64,000 bases of DNA from Heyndrickxia sporothermodurans (GTDB lineage: Bacteria; Bacillota; Bacilli; Bacillales; Bacillaceae_C), in NCBI GenBank assembly GCA_018333075.1, contig BORH01000006.1, positions 62,001 to 126,000 on the forward strand. Reading direction: 5' to 3'. Of the stretch, positions 51,418 to 60,264 are shown one piece after another. Within the stretch, counting starts at the first letter, position 1; each line of letters starts with the position of its first letter. The translations under genes were made by a program, and so were the position numbers. The notes beneath the pieces are model-generated. The model was not told the origin of the DNA, made no database searches, and saw nothing but the letters and a program-made list of their open reading frames with translations.

Positions 51418-52428
51418 TTAAAGCGTCAATACTACCCTACCATTGATTTGACCTTTTTCCATTCTTTCAAATACATCATTAATATCTTCAAGTGCAGCAG
51501 TTTCAATTGTTGTTTTAATCTTTCCTTGCGCTGCGAATTCCAACGCTTCCTGCATATCTTTCCTCGTTCCTACGATTGAACCTCTGACAGTCACACCATT
51601 TAAAACAGTATCAAAAATTGGGATTGGCAATTCATCGTGCGGTAGCCCGACTACTACTAATGTTCCACCACGTTTAACAGAGCGATAAGCTTGTTCAAAG
51701 GCTTTCCTTGTAACTGCAACACTGACAGCAGCTTGAGCTCCTCCTACTTTATCCTGAATCTCTTCTACAGGATCTGTTTTCAGACCATTGATGGTGAGGT
51801 CGGCACCAAGCTTCTTTGCCAAATCAAGCTTTTCATCTTGAAGATCAACAGCAATCACGTTAAATCCCATTGCTTTCGCATATTGTAATGCAACATGTCC
51901 AAGACCACCGATACCGTAAATAGCAACCCAATCACCCGGTTTAGCTTCGGATACTTTCAAAGCTTTATAGGTTGTAACACCTGCACATAGAATTGGAGCT
52001 ATTTCTACAGGATCTACATTATCAGGAATTCTAGCAACATAATTAGCTGGAGCTTTACAATATTCAGCATATCCCCCATCTACTGAATATCCTCCATTTA
52101 ATTGCTTCAGACACAACGTCTCTTTCCCCGCTAAGCAATATTCACATTCACCACAAGCAGAATATAGCCATGGAATTCCAACACGGTCCCCCACCTTAAC
52201 AGAGGTTACACCCTCTCCCACTTTTTCTACAATTCCAACTCCTTCATGACCAGGCACAAGTGGCAGCTTCGGTTTTACTGGCCAATCTCCATGTGCTGCA
52301 TGAAGATCCGTATGACATACCCCGCATGCTTCAATTTTGACTAATACCTCTCCAGCCTCCAGCGTAGGAATCGGAATCTCCTTAATTTCAAGCTTGTTAT
52401 TAAATTGATTCACAACAGCAGCTTTCAC
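51418..52428 (-). CDS. adhP: zinc-dependent alcohol dehydrogenase AdhP/ADH-T
   Basis: A 336-residue ethanol-type dehydrogenase nearly superimposable on Geobacillus ADH-T: catalytic zinc [16 protein letters not shown] and GHEGVGIV, structural zinc [15 protein letters not shown], and NAD motif [17 protein letters not shown]. It interconverts ethanol and acetaldehyde with NAD. The start is GTG 52428 following GGGGG by eight nt. It faces the sigma-54 activator gene tail to tail and has a -24/-12-like promoter upstream. Confidence 0.93.
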   Translation of the reverse strand: MKAAVVNQFNNKLEIKEIPIPTLEAGEVLVKIEACGVCHTDLHAAHGDWPVKPKLPLVPGHEGVGIVEKVGEGVTSVKVGDRVGIPWLYSACGECEYCLAGKETLCLKQLNGGYSVDGGYAEYCKAPANYVARIPDNVDPVEIAPILCAGVTTYKALKVSEAKPGDWVAIYGIGGLGHVALQYAKAMGFNVIAVDLQDEKLDLAKKLGADLTINGLKTDPVEEIQDKVGGAQAAVSVAVTRKAFEQAYRSVKRGGTLVVVGLPHDELPIPIFDTVLNGVTVRGSIVGTRKDMQEALEFAAQGKIKTTIETAALEDINDVFERMEKGQINGRVVLTL

Positions 52429-52523
52429 AACATATTCCCCCTTTAAAATAGATTCACTTCTATATAATGCAATTATCATGCCAATCTATTTTTCTTTTAA
52501 AGCACCAAATATATTTAATTTTC

Positions 52524-52549
52524 TGTTAACACCGTGCCGAAATTTCGGC
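52524..52549 (-). promoter_or_regulatory. imperfect sigma-54 promoter next to a perfect palindrome
   Basis: On the minus strand CGGCACGGTGTTAACA (52539 to 52524) matches TGGCACGNNNNTTGCA well at -24 (GGCACG) but only partly at -12 (TAACA for TTGCA). The -24 element overlaps GCCGAAATTTCGGC (52536-52549), a perfect 14-bp palindrome. It is about 95 nt upstream of adhP. Confidence 0.45.
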
Positions 52550-52559
52550 TATTTGGGAC

Positions 52560-53196
52560 AAAAAAAGGGCATGATGATCAAATATTTTGGCTATTATGAT
52601 GGTTGGAGGTAAATCAGGTAGATATCCTCGCTTCATCGCAAAATATCTTTTATTGATGGTTGTTATGTAAGTGTGAAGGAAGATATCTCTGTTTTATAGC
52701 TGGTATATTTTTCAATCAGTTGAAATATATAAAAATGTCGGCGATATGGTTTGAATATCTGTAGATAAAAGATGAAAAGCGGTTCAAATCAGTGACTCAC
52801 GGAAGATAACAGAAGTTTATCGTTGAAAAACGGACTTTTTTTCTTCTATTCTCTACTAAAGCATGTGACTTTTAAATTAAAAAATCTCAAAAAAATAAAC
52901 TACTATTAGACTGTAGTTTAATGTGAATTATTTTTCTTTTTATAATACTTCTTTTACTTATATTCAGCATACTTCCAAACGATAAATTTTAGTTTCGACA
53001 AAACCAAACTATACATAAAATTCCTCCATAACTAAATAGGAATTGCCTTTTTCCTTAGTTTTAATCTCATTTGAACCATAGCTTGCTACCAAAATACTTA
53101 TAAAGAAGCCCTGTATGAGCTAAGCTCCTCTATTGGTAGTCTTTCATTAATCTGTTTCTGGCATAATCTAATAGTAACTACGTTATAGAATTATAT
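52560..53196. repeat. gene-free region with dispersed degenerate repeats
   Basis: I see no gene in this stretch. Positions 52761-52791 match the reverse complement of 63843-63873 at 29 of 31 bases, and the flanks share GATATC and GTAGATA-like pieces, so part of a dispersed repeat is present. The rest is AT-rich, without clear structure. Confidence 0.65.
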
Positions 53197-53329
53197 TTAC
53201 TTCGAAGCCGCTAATCCTAAAATAAAAAACAGCGCTATTAATTGACTTACAAAGAATAAGCCACAAAAAGTGAAGAAAAGAATGATGAGTGTTTTTTTTA
53301 AATCCTTTTTTCCCTTTCCTAGCTTTCAA
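53197..53329 (-). pseudogene. small membrane protein gene with A8 frameshift
   Basis: A TTG at 53329 follows AAGGGG and begins MKARKGKKGFKK. At a run of eight A residues (53292-53299 on the complement) the frame goes to a non-membrane sequence. If one base is dropped, it reads KTLIILFFTFCGLFFVSQLI and then ALFFILGLAASK with a stop at 53197, a convincing membrane helix. The length of 133 nt is one over a multiple of three. It could be a real decay, slippage, or sequencing error. Confidence 0.45.
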
Positions 53330-53417
53330 ACCTATCCCCTTCTTTACATAAAGCATAAAACTCATTTCGTATTGATCTTCTAAAAAAACGTCTCAAATAA
53401 AAAGTGTGTCTAATGTT

Positions 53418-53930
53418 TCAATACTCCATCGAATCCGCAATTTCCACTAGATCTTTTATTGTGTATTTCTGTTCAATTTTAGGATCCTGAATAAGCATGA
53501 TTGAATAATATCGTCCATTCTTTTTCCAGCGAATCGATTTAGAGCTTTCGCTTTCACCTTCTATGAAAGCCTTTGTTCCATCTTTTAAATCCACAGTCTT
53601 TAAATGCTTGTCATCAGGAGTAAAAGATATATTTTTGGCATGATGGGTTGTGATGTGAAGATTACCTTCCTCTCCAGCATACATAAATTCAGTATGAATA
53701 ATTTCTCCCTTAGGATCGCCAGGAGGATTTCCAGCGTAGGAAAATTTCACACCTTCAATATCAAAAGGTAATTTTTTCGGTGCAGCTAGCTCGTTTTGAA
53801 TTTTAACCGGAAGACTTTCTGCCACTTTCTTTACCTCTTCCGGATAGTCCTCTTTCAACTCCTCAATAGCCCCTTTACTACTAAAGGCTGTTAGAAACAG
53901 AAGGAAAAAAACAATTACTATTTTTTTCAT
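53418..53930 (-). CDS. secreted protein, DUF4367-like
   Basis: A 170-residue protein with a signal peptide (MKKIVIVFFLLFLTAFSSKG). The C-terminal part, GTKAFIEGE, SIRWKKNGRYYSIML and KDLVEIADSMEY, has the pattern of DUF4367 domains found at the C-termini of anti-sigma factors and lipoproteins; there is no lipobox Cys. Function unknown. Ribosome site GGGGG. It lies 14 nt after the SDR gene and may be co-transcribed with it. Confidence 0.7.
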   Translation of the reverse strand: MKKIVIVFFLLFLTAFSSKGAIEELKEDYPEEVKKVAESLPVKIQNELAAPKKLPFDIEGVKFSYAGNPPGDPKGEIIHTEFMYAGEEGNLHITTHHAKNISFTPDDKHLKTVDLKDGTKAFIEGESESSKSIRWKKNGRYYSIMLIQDPKIEQKYTIKDLVEIADSMEY

Positions 53931-53944
53931 GTAATCCCCCTATT

Positions 53945-54718
53945 CTAATCCCAAAATCCACCGTCTGAATGAATAATTTGTCCGGTTATCCATTGTGATT
54001 CATCACTTGCTAGAAATACAGCCAATTTAGCTGCATCACGTGGTTTCCCAAGTCTACCCATTGGAAATTTCGGTAATAAATGTTCTTTTAGATCATCATT
54101 CATCCAGCCTGTATCGGTTGGCCCTGGATCAATAGCATTCACCGTAATGTAATGTCTTGCTAAATGAGGAGCAATCGACATGGTGAAAGCAGAGATCGCA
54201 CCTTTTGTTGCCACATACGCCAAATTTCCAGGCTCAGGAGCTTTATCTTGTCCCGAAACTAAATTAATTACCCTTCCACTATGTATCCCTTCAACTCTCT
54301 TAGCAAACTCAGATGTAAGCAAGCATGTTCCGCGAACATTAACAAAATAATGCTGATCAAGAATCGCTGCATTTATTGTCTTATAATCTACATCTACACT
54401 ATAAGTAGCATTATTCACTAGAATAGAAGGGCGGCCCAGCTTTTTTTCTACTTCATTTAAAAGCTTTGTAGGAGCATCCGGATTGCTTAAATCTAATTCC
54501 ATAGAAGCTACCCGTACATCCATTTCTCTTATTCTTTCAATTAACTCTTTAGAGTAGTCCTCCTCGATATAGTAGTCCATTTGTCGATCATAAGGACTAT
54601 AATGCGTAAAAAAAATATCAGCCCCCTCACGTGCTAACTCTATACAAATAGCCGCCCCGATTCCTTCACGACGACTAGCTCCTGTGATAATAGCTACCTT
54701 GCCTTTTAAACGATTCAT
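53945..54718 (-). CDS. SDR family oxidoreductase
   Basis: A 257-residue short-chain dehydrogenase: cofactor motif TGASRREGIGAA (an insertion relative to TGxxxGIG), NNAT in LVNNATYSV, catalytic Ser in NLVSGQDKAPE, YVATK for Tyr/Lys, and NAIDPGPTDTGWM. It resembles 3-oxoacyl-ACP reductase FabG-like proteins; the GRR-type insertion is common in some Bacillus SDRs. The substrate is unknown. AGGAGG precedes the ATG. Confidence 0.88.
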   Translation of the reverse strand: MNRLKGKVAIITGASRREGIGAAICIELAREGADIFFTHYSPYDRQMDYYIEEDYSKELIERIREMDVRVASMELDLSNPDAPTKLLNEVEKKLGRPSILVNNATYSVDVDYKTINAAILDQHYFVNVRGTCLLTSEFAKRVEGIHSGRVINLVSGQDKAPEPGNLAYVATKGAISAFTMSIAPHLARHYITVNAIDPGPTDTGWMNDDLKEHLLPKFPMGRLGKPRDAAKLAVFLASDESQWITGQIIHSDGGFWD

Positions 54719-54742
54719 ATTTACTTCCCTCCTTTTAAGCTA

Positions 54743-54994
54743 TTATTCTTTATTACCCGTATTTTTCCATACACCATAAATAATGAATATTCCCCCAATG
54801 ATCATGAAAGCTATGCTTAATAAATAAGGAGCCCTCCCACTTATTTCTTCAAGTACTGTTGCTAAATTACCTGGTGGATCTGACCAACCTCCTCGATGTG
54901 GAATATATAATGCTATGGCTAGATGCATAATCCCAAATAAAAAGATTCCTGAAAGAAATAGAATGATTCCATACAATTGAAAGCTTTTATTCAA
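54743..54994 (-). CDS. small membrane protein
   Basis: An 83-residue protein with two membrane segments (about 8-30 and 58-78) and a polar loop with HRGGWSDPPGN. No family recognised. Start TTG 54994 follows GGGGAGG and lies within the last codons of the NUDIX gene, overlapping it by 8 nt, so the two are translated together. Confidence 0.7.
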   Translation of the reverse strand: MNKSFQLYGIILFLSGIFLFGIMHLAIALYIPHRGGWSDPPGNLATVLEEISGRAPYLLSIAFMIIGGIFIIYGVWKNTGNKE

Positions 54995-55433
54995 TAAAAT
55001 CCTCCCCTATCGCTCTTTTTAGTTTACGATCTGCGAGCTGAATATTTTCTTTTAAATAAATTGGAATCTGCTGATGATTTATTATTTGCTCAGTTGTTAA
55101 CCAGATGATTTCATCCACTTCATCAGGACTTTTTATATAAGGTGCACCTGATTGATATTCACATAGAAAAACAATATCAACTACGTGTACACCTGTATTC
55201 GTTACAAAGGAAGAACTATTTACATAAGAAGTAATGCTTACCTTGACTCCAATCTCCTCATCAATTTCACGATGAAGTGTTCTTTCAAGAATATCTGAGG
55301 AATCTCCTACTTTATCAACCTTACCACCAACTAATGCAAGCTCTCCTCCAGCATGTTCCTCCTTTAAGCTTCGTTTAACAAGGAGCCATTTCCCATCCTT
55401 ATTAATTGCTCCTTCTACATTAACAATGAACAA
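54987..55433 (-). CDS. NUDIX hydrolase
   Basis: A 148-residue NUDIX protein: GGKVDKVGDSSDILERTLHR then EIDEEIGV. The box has insertions relative to GX5E, but the REUXEEXGU part (HREIDEEIGV) is complete, so metal binding should be retained. Start TTG 55433 with AGGAGGG upstream. It lies in a compact minus-strand group (TPR, NUDIX, membrane protein, SDR, secreted protein). Confidence 0.8.
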   Translation of the reverse strand: MFIVNVEGAINKDGKWLLVKRSLKEEHAGGELALVGGKVDKVGDSSDILERTLHREIDEEIGVKVSITSYVNSSSFVTNTGVHVVDIVFLCEYQSGAPYIKSPDEVDEIIWLTTEQIINHQQIPIYLKENIQLADRKLKRAIGEDFIE

Positions 55434-55446
55434 CTTAGACCCTCCT

Positions 55447-55932
55447 CTATTCCCATTTTGTATCTAGTTTATCTGAATAAAACTCAATCGCCTGTTTATA
55501 GCTAATAATAGCAGGGTCATTAGATGTTTCGGCTAAGCTTTTTAAAAGAATTTCCATTGCCTCATGATGCTGATTTAAGTTATAAAGGGTCATCGCATAA
55601 AATACTTGAATCGCACGATTATTTGGGAATAATTTCATCCCTTTTAAAAAGGTTTCTTGCGACTTTTGATATTGAGCTAATGCTCGATACGTACTCCCTA
55701 ATCCTAATATCGCGCCTTCCAAATCCTCACCCTTCAGTCCTTGTGAAAGGGCCTTTTCATAATAGGGGACCGCTTCTGTTTCTTTTCCTAGTGCATCAAA
55801 GCTCCACGCACAATGAAAATTTACTTGTGCATCATTCGGATATTCTTTAGCTAATTGGACAAGAAGTTCATTCGCTTCCTCTCGCTTTCCTTCATTTCTT
55901 TTTGCAATAGCATATTCAAGCTGTTCCTTCAT
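55447..55932 (-). CDS. tetratricopeptide repeat protein
   Basis: A 161-residue protein built from about four TPR units (AIAKRNEGKREEANELLVQL, WSFDALGKETEAVPYYEKAL, YRALAQYQKSQETFLKGMKL, MTLYNLNQHHEAMEILLKSL). Such proteins are protein-protein adaptors; no catalytic residues. Ribosome site GAGGAG. It is the first gene of a minus-strand cluster and has 13 nt to the NUDIX gene. Confidence 0.85.
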   Translation of the reverse strand: MKEQLEYAIAKRNEGKREEANELLVQLAKEYPNDAQVNFHCAWSFDALGKETEAVPYYEKALSQGLKGEDLEGAILGLGSTYRALAQYQKSQETFLKGMKLFPNNRAIQVFYAMTLYNLNQHHEAMEILLKSLAETSNDPAIISYKQAIEFYSDKLDTKWE

Positions 55933-56010
55933 TATCTCATTCTCCTCAAATTCCTATATTATTTTTATTTATGATTGGAAACACTAATTAAAAAGGAGGA
56001 ATTGAACGAA

Positions 56011-56619
56011 ATGAAACATATTAAAATATCTCATTTCATCTTACTAATTATTATTATCCTCGCTTTTTTATGGTCAGTCATTCATGCATATAATTATTAC
56101 ACATGGACATTAGAAGTAGCTCCGGCTATTGCTGGGATCCTTATTCTTGTGTTTACCTATCATCGATTTCGTTTTACAACTCTTTGCTATATCATCGTTA
56201 CAATCTTGGCAATTCTCATGTTTATTGGTGGACATTACACATATGCTAAGGTACCTTTCTTTAACTGGATAAAGGATGAATTCCATTGGCATCGAAATAA
56301 TTATGATCGGTTTGGGCACTTTGCAAAAGGCTTATTTGTCATCATTATTCGCGAAATACTAATAAGAAAATCCTGTCTCTCTCCTTCAAAATGGTTAATT
56401 TTCATCACGTTATCCATTACCCTTGCCATTTCTGCTTTATATGAAATTGTTGAATGGATTGTTGCTAAAATCGTAGGCAGATCGGCAAAACAGTTCCTAG
56501 CAACACAAGGAGATGTGTGGGACTCACAATGGGATATGTCTGCTACATTAATAGGAGCTATCCTTTCCCTACTTCTTCTTTCTTATCTACATAATCGGCT
56601 GCTAAAAAAAGATGAATAG
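56011..56619 (+). CDS. DUF2238 (YjdF-like) membrane protein
   Basis: A 202-residue protein with about six membrane segments. Family-typical features are GGHYTYAKVPFFNWI, NNYDRFGHFAKG and the C-terminal ATQGDVWDSQWDMSATLIGA. Its role is unknown; conserved His and Asp residues at the membrane face suggest a metal or lipid function, but that is speculative. ATG 56011, with AAGGAGG 12 nt upstream. It is followed by a secreted protein gene after 41 nt. Confidence 0.85.
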   Translation: MKHIKISHFILLIIIILAFLWSVIHAYNYYTWTLEVAPAIAGILILVFTYHRFRFTTLCYIIVTILAILMFIGGHYTYAKVPFFNWIKDEFHWHRNNYDRFGHFAKGLFVIIIREILIRKSCLSPSKWLIFITLSITLAISALYEIVEWIVAKIVGRSAKQFLATQGDVWDSQWDMSATLIGAILSLLLLSYLHNRLLKKDE

Positions 56620-56660
56620 AAATGGATGAGTTGGAAAAATTAACATCGAGGTGATGTGAA

Positions 56661-57089
56661 TTGAAAAAGGCAACTATACTATTCCTTTTTATTTTTCTTT
56701 TCGGTAGTTTTTCATTTGTTAAAGCAGAAACGATTAAACACAATGATCAGACCAAAATTCAAGCAACAAATCCTAGTGTGTTGATTCAATTAGTTACTCC
56801 TACTGTAAATGAGGCAGTGAAAAAGGAGCATGGGGCGAAGGCCACTTGGACACCTGATAAAATTACGAAGCTATCGATCAATAATGATCATACCGTGAAG
56901 CCTCCTAAAAGGTGGTATGAAATCAAATTAAATATCCATGTTCAAGATCCAGTTAAAAACGAAAAACACTTAGACATGGTTATTATAAAAATTGATCCAA
57001 AAAAACCTGCAACAGACTCCTTACAGAAAGAAAATCTTGATGATGCCACAATCACATTATTGGAATATATTCATGATGTGAAGCAGTAA
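56661..57089 (+). CDS. secreted protein, DUF3888-like
   Basis: A 142-residue protein with a signal peptide (MKKATILFLFIFLFGSFSFV, cut near VKA-ET). The mature part has VLIQLVTPTVNEAVKKEHG and RWYEIKLNIHVQD. It resembles DUF3888 secreted proteins of Bacillus, without firm identity. Start TTG 56661 follows GAGGTGATG. It is probably co-transcribed with the DUF2238 gene. Confidence 0.65.
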   Translation: MKKATILFLFIFLFGSFSFVKAETIKHNDQTKIQATNPSVLIQLVTPTVNEAVKKEHGAKATWTPDKITKLSINNDHTVKPPKRWYEIKLNIHVQDPVKNEKHLDMVIIKIDPKKPATDSLQKENLDDATITLLEYIHDVKQ

Positions 57090-57097
57090 GCCTGAAA

Positions 57098-57131
57098 GGG
57101 GCTGTCCTAAAAGCAAGGATCTGACAGCCCC
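57098..57131. terminator. bidirectional terminator
   Basis: GGGGCTGTC (57098-57106) pairs with GACAGCCCC (57123-57131), between convergent genes. Confidence 0.85.
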
Positions 57132-57135
57132 ATCT

Positions 57136-57600
57136 TTAGAGATGATTAATCTCGTAATGCAGCCACTCTGAATTAGTCTGTTTCCCACCCATTTTTTCAT
57201 ATAAGGATTGACCAATATAGTTATCATGAGCGGTTTCCCAAGACATCCCCGCATAGCCTTGGTCCTTTGTAAAATCTAAGCTCTTTTTAAAAAGCTGTTC
57301 CCCCACCTTTATTCCCCTTGCATCAGGAGAAACAAATAAATCATTTAAAATCGCCGTTTTTTTCACTCTTGTCGTTCTAAATGTAAAATATAAGGTTGAA
57401 AAACCAATCAATCTGCCCTCTGATTCTGCTACGAACTGAACTCCAGCCTCTGGATGCTTCAATAAATGATAAATGAGCTCACGAACATCCTTTTCATCTG
57501 GACGAGGTCTTTTATAAAAATCGACAATGTATTGGTACATTAAATTCATTAATTGATCGACATCCGCTATATTTGCTTTACGAATATGAATTGAACTCAT
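57136..57600 (-). CDS. GNAT family N-acetyltransferase
   Basis: A 154-residue acetyltransferase: IRKANIADVDQLMNLMYQYI, LNDLFVSPDARGIKVGEQLF (acetyl-CoA loop), and NYIGQSLYEKMGGKQTNSEW. The Lys-Val in the loop (RGIKVG) is a small departure from RGxGxG. Acceptor unknown. ATG 57600 with GTGGAG six nt upstream. Confidence 0.85.
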   Translation of the reverse strand: MSSIHIRKANIADVDQLMNLMYQYIVDFYKRPRPDEKDVRELIYHLLKHPEAGVQFVAESEGRLIGFSTLYFTFRTTRVKKTAILNDLFVSPDARGIKVGEQLFKKSLDFTKDQGYAGMSWETAHDNYIGQSLYEKMGGKQTNSEWLHYEINHL

Positions 57601-57805
57601 TCTATTCTCCACCTTTCAAATCCTATTACTCTTACATTCGCTGATTTACAAAATAATTCCTTCATAGGTTTTGAAAAATGATGATAGAACAGGTAAAATT
57701 CATGTAGTGAATATGAATTGGACAAAAGCATCTGCGCTTTTACTATTTGCGTATGGATTTAGAAATTATATTATAAAAAGATGAATCATTAAGGATGAAT
57801 TGATA

Positions 57806-59059
57806 ATGATAAAAAACTCAAAGTATCTAGCTCGTACATCACTTGCAATTATGGGGGTAGGCTTTGTCTCCACACTTCCTTTTGAGCATTCCAATCCTTT
57901 ATTAGGAATATTGCAAGGAGGATTCGAAGCAGGAATTGTCGGTGGCTTAGCTGATTGGTTTGCTGTTACTGCTTTATTTAGACATCCGCTAGGGGTGCCT
58001 ATTCCGCACACGTCATTACTAACGAAAAATCGGAAACGGATGACAAAAGCTCTTGTTAACACAATTGAGAATGACTGGTTATCTAAAGAAAGTATTGTAA
58101 ATAAATTAAAAAACATTCGATTAACAGAAAAGTTACTTTTAATAGCAAAAAAAGAGATTTATTCTGATAGCTTTAAAAAAGGAATCGTATCCATTATTGA
58201 ACAATTGATTCTTCATTTGGATTTTAAAAAAATAGTTCCAATCATTGTAAAGCAAATAAAAGGATATGTAGGTTCATATCAAGTAAATTCTCTGCTTTCA
58301 AATTTCGTTCGATTGGTCCTTGATCGTCAATATGATCATAAGGCATTGGATTATCTACTAGATCAAGCAGAAGAATGGGTTTCAAAGGAAGAAAGCAAAA
58401 TACAATTAGGAAGTGCAGCTGTAAAAGCACTTAATAAAATCGAATTAGACGGGTTTTTACAGTTTGCCCTAAAGTCATTTCAAAGCCTAGTAAACGAGGA
58501 AAAACTAGGTAAAATTATTCAAAAGCTTATAAAAAATATCATTACCGATTTAAAGCATACAGATAGTGAAAACCGCGAAAAGCTCCTTGCTTCTATTCAT
58601 TCTGGATTAAACAATTTAAAGGAAAATGAAAGACTAATCCATGAAATCGAAGGCTTAAAAGAGACATTTTTAGCCAAATGGGATCCAAATGAGCAATTAG
58701 AAAACATATTACAAAACTTAACCAAGAAGTCGATTGATTTTATTCATGATGCTAAGTTTTCCGATGATTATCTACTGCCGCTTTTAAATGATTTACTTCA
58801 TAAATTTAGTGAAGATGATAATAAAATTGCTGCCATTGAAAACTGGCTGCACACACAAATTACTAACTTTATCGATGTAAATCATTCAAAAATAGGAAAA
58901 CTAGTTCAGGAAAACTTAGATAAGCTTGATGACGAAATGCTTATTGATATGATCGAAAATAATGTTGGGAAGGACCTGCAATGGATTCGAGTAAACGGAG
59001 CTATTTGTGGTTTCATTATCGGGATTTGCATTACAGGAATTAAGCTATTAATCCAGTAA
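57806..59059 (+). CDS. DUF445 family membrane protein
   Basis: A 417-residue protein of the DUF445 type (YheB-like in Bacillus). An N-terminal pair of hydrophobic segments with GFEAGIVGGLADWFAVTALF and RHPLGVPIPHTSLL, a long helical cytoplasmic part, and a C-terminal anchor GFIIGICITGIKLLIQ. The topology is a membrane-anchored coiled stalk; function unknown, some relatives bear on spores or cell shape. ATG 57806 follows AAGGATG. Confidence 0.85.
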   Translation: MIKNSKYLARTSLAIMGVGFVSTLPFEHSNPLLGILQGGFEAGIVGGLADWFAVTALFRHPLGVPIPHTSLLTKNRKRMTKALVNTIENDWLSKESIVNKLKNIRLTEKLLLIAKKEIYSDSFKKGIVSIIEQLILHLDFKKIVPIIVKQIKGYVGSYQVNSLLSNFVRLVLDRQYDHKALDYLLDQAEEWVSKEESKIQLGSAAVKALNKIELDGFLQFALKSFQSLVNEEKLGKIIQKLIKNIITDLKHTDSENREKLLASIHSGLNNLKENERLIHEIEGLKETFLAKWDPNEQLENILQNLTKKSIDFIHDAKFSDDYLLPLLNDLLHKFSEDDNKIAAIENWLHTQITNFIDVNHSKIGKLVQENLDKLDDEMLIDMIENNVGKDLQWIRVNGAICGFIIGICITGIKLLIQ

Positions 59060-59071
59060 TCGTTTTATAAA

Positions 59072-59112
59072 AACAACCTGCATGGCTTTATTTTTCAGCC
59101 GCGCAGGTTGTT
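59072..59112. terminator. bidirectional terminator
   Basis: AACAACCTGC (59072-59081) pairs with GCAGGTTGTT (59103-59112). It is placed after DUF445 and overlaps the end of the decayed phosphotransferase gene on the other strand. Confidence 0.85.
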
Positions 59113-60006
59113 AAAAGGTTTTTATACTTTCCAATTGCTTGAAAACATTTAACCAAATAATCAGTATTTCCTTTCATATTACTTGCTAACAGCGCAAGAA
59201 TTCCACGTATATACCATAATTGGATAAATAAAAACAATTGGTTATGATTTACTTTATCTCTTCTCTGTTCATACCCATTTACAATTGCTGAGACATTCTC
59301 ACTCATGACTTCTTCACTTGAATCTTCCTTAATGGTAGATGCAATAGCACCTGCTAAATCAAAATAATGATGACCGAATCGCGCCTCACCGAAATCAATA
59401 ATATAAATTGCTCCATCTTTTTGTATCATATTCCAACTACCTAAATCACCATGAATAAAATGGGGTTGTACAGAGCTTAATAATTGAAGCTCTTATATAA
59501 TGAAATTCATTTCTTGAAGACTTGAAGTGGCTTTCGTACAAGATAAAGTTTCCCATCCACTACTTGCTTTTGACCAAAGTGAGTTTAAATCAAAACGATC
59601 TACAAAGGAATGCTTACATGTAAAGTCCTCTAAAGCTTTATGCAGTAGCCCCACACTTTCTCCAATAGAATAATAATTGATAGATTCTTTATTGATTTTT
59701 TCTCCTAGGTTTGCAAGTGATAAATACCTGTTTCATTATGAAAAAAGACTTTCCTCGTTTTGTACAGATAATCTCTGGAACAATCGCCCCACTCTTATTT
59801 ATATGTTCACTTAAGCTATATTCCACTTCTCCTTGCTGAATATCTTTTAGCGAACGAAGGACCCAATGACCTTCACTTGAAATGACCTTATAGACAACAG
59901 AGGTATTTCCTCCATTTAAGGGCTCCACATGTAACACTTTACCTATTGGATAGTTTGCCAGAACACCGAAAAGTCTCTCCACTACTACCCTCTTTCTATA
60001 CGTCAT
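59088..60006 (-). pseudogene. phosphotransferase (APH-like) gene with several lesions
   Basis: The N-terminal part (VLHVEPLNGGNTSVVYKVIS, HWVLRSLKDIQQGEVEY) runs from 60006 to a premature stop near 59689. Other frames carry YYSIGESVGLLHKALEDFTC, then an in-frame TAA at 59493-59495, then the catalytic HFIHGDLGSWNMIQKDG and IYIIDFGEARFGHHYFDLAG to 59088. About two frameshifts and one stop are needed. The original was a kinase of about 305 residues like aminoglycoside or choline kinases. Its start overlaps the DnaA-like gene by 11 nt. Confidence 0.85.
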
Positions 60007-60247
60007 CCTGATAAGAGAGGACTACCTTCACTTTTCTTTGTAATACTTTTTCTACAGCATTATTTATTTCACGAAAGAAGTGCTTTCTTAACCAGTCGGC
60101 AGCAAATTCATTTGCCGCATGAATCACAATTTCATCTTTATTAAGCTTATATATATTGGCATGCTTAAACCATGTTCTCATCGCATTTGGTTCAACATAT
60201 TGTCTTAATACATGAATAATTTCTTCCCATAACGTTTCTTTTTCCAT
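59996..60247 (-). CDS. stand-alone DnaA N-terminal domain (domain I) protein
   Basis: An 83-residue protein that matches only domain I of DnaA: LWEEIIHVLRQYVEPNAMRT, then TWFKHANIYKL and AANEFAADWLRKHF, the most conserved parts of this domain. It lacks the ATPase and DNA-binding parts. Domain I of DnaA mediates self-interaction and binds DnaD, SirA and DnaB in Bacilli. A free copy could modulate initiation, but that is inference. ATG 60247 follows GGGGAGG. It lies in the operon with the S66 peptidase and phosphotransferase. Confidence 0.8.
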   Translation of the reverse strand: MEKETLWEEIIHVLRQYVEPNAMRTWFKHANIYKLNKDEIVIHAANEFAADWLRKHFFREINNAVEKVLQRKVKVVLSYQDDV

Positions 60248-60264
60248 ATGTATCCTCCCCAAGC

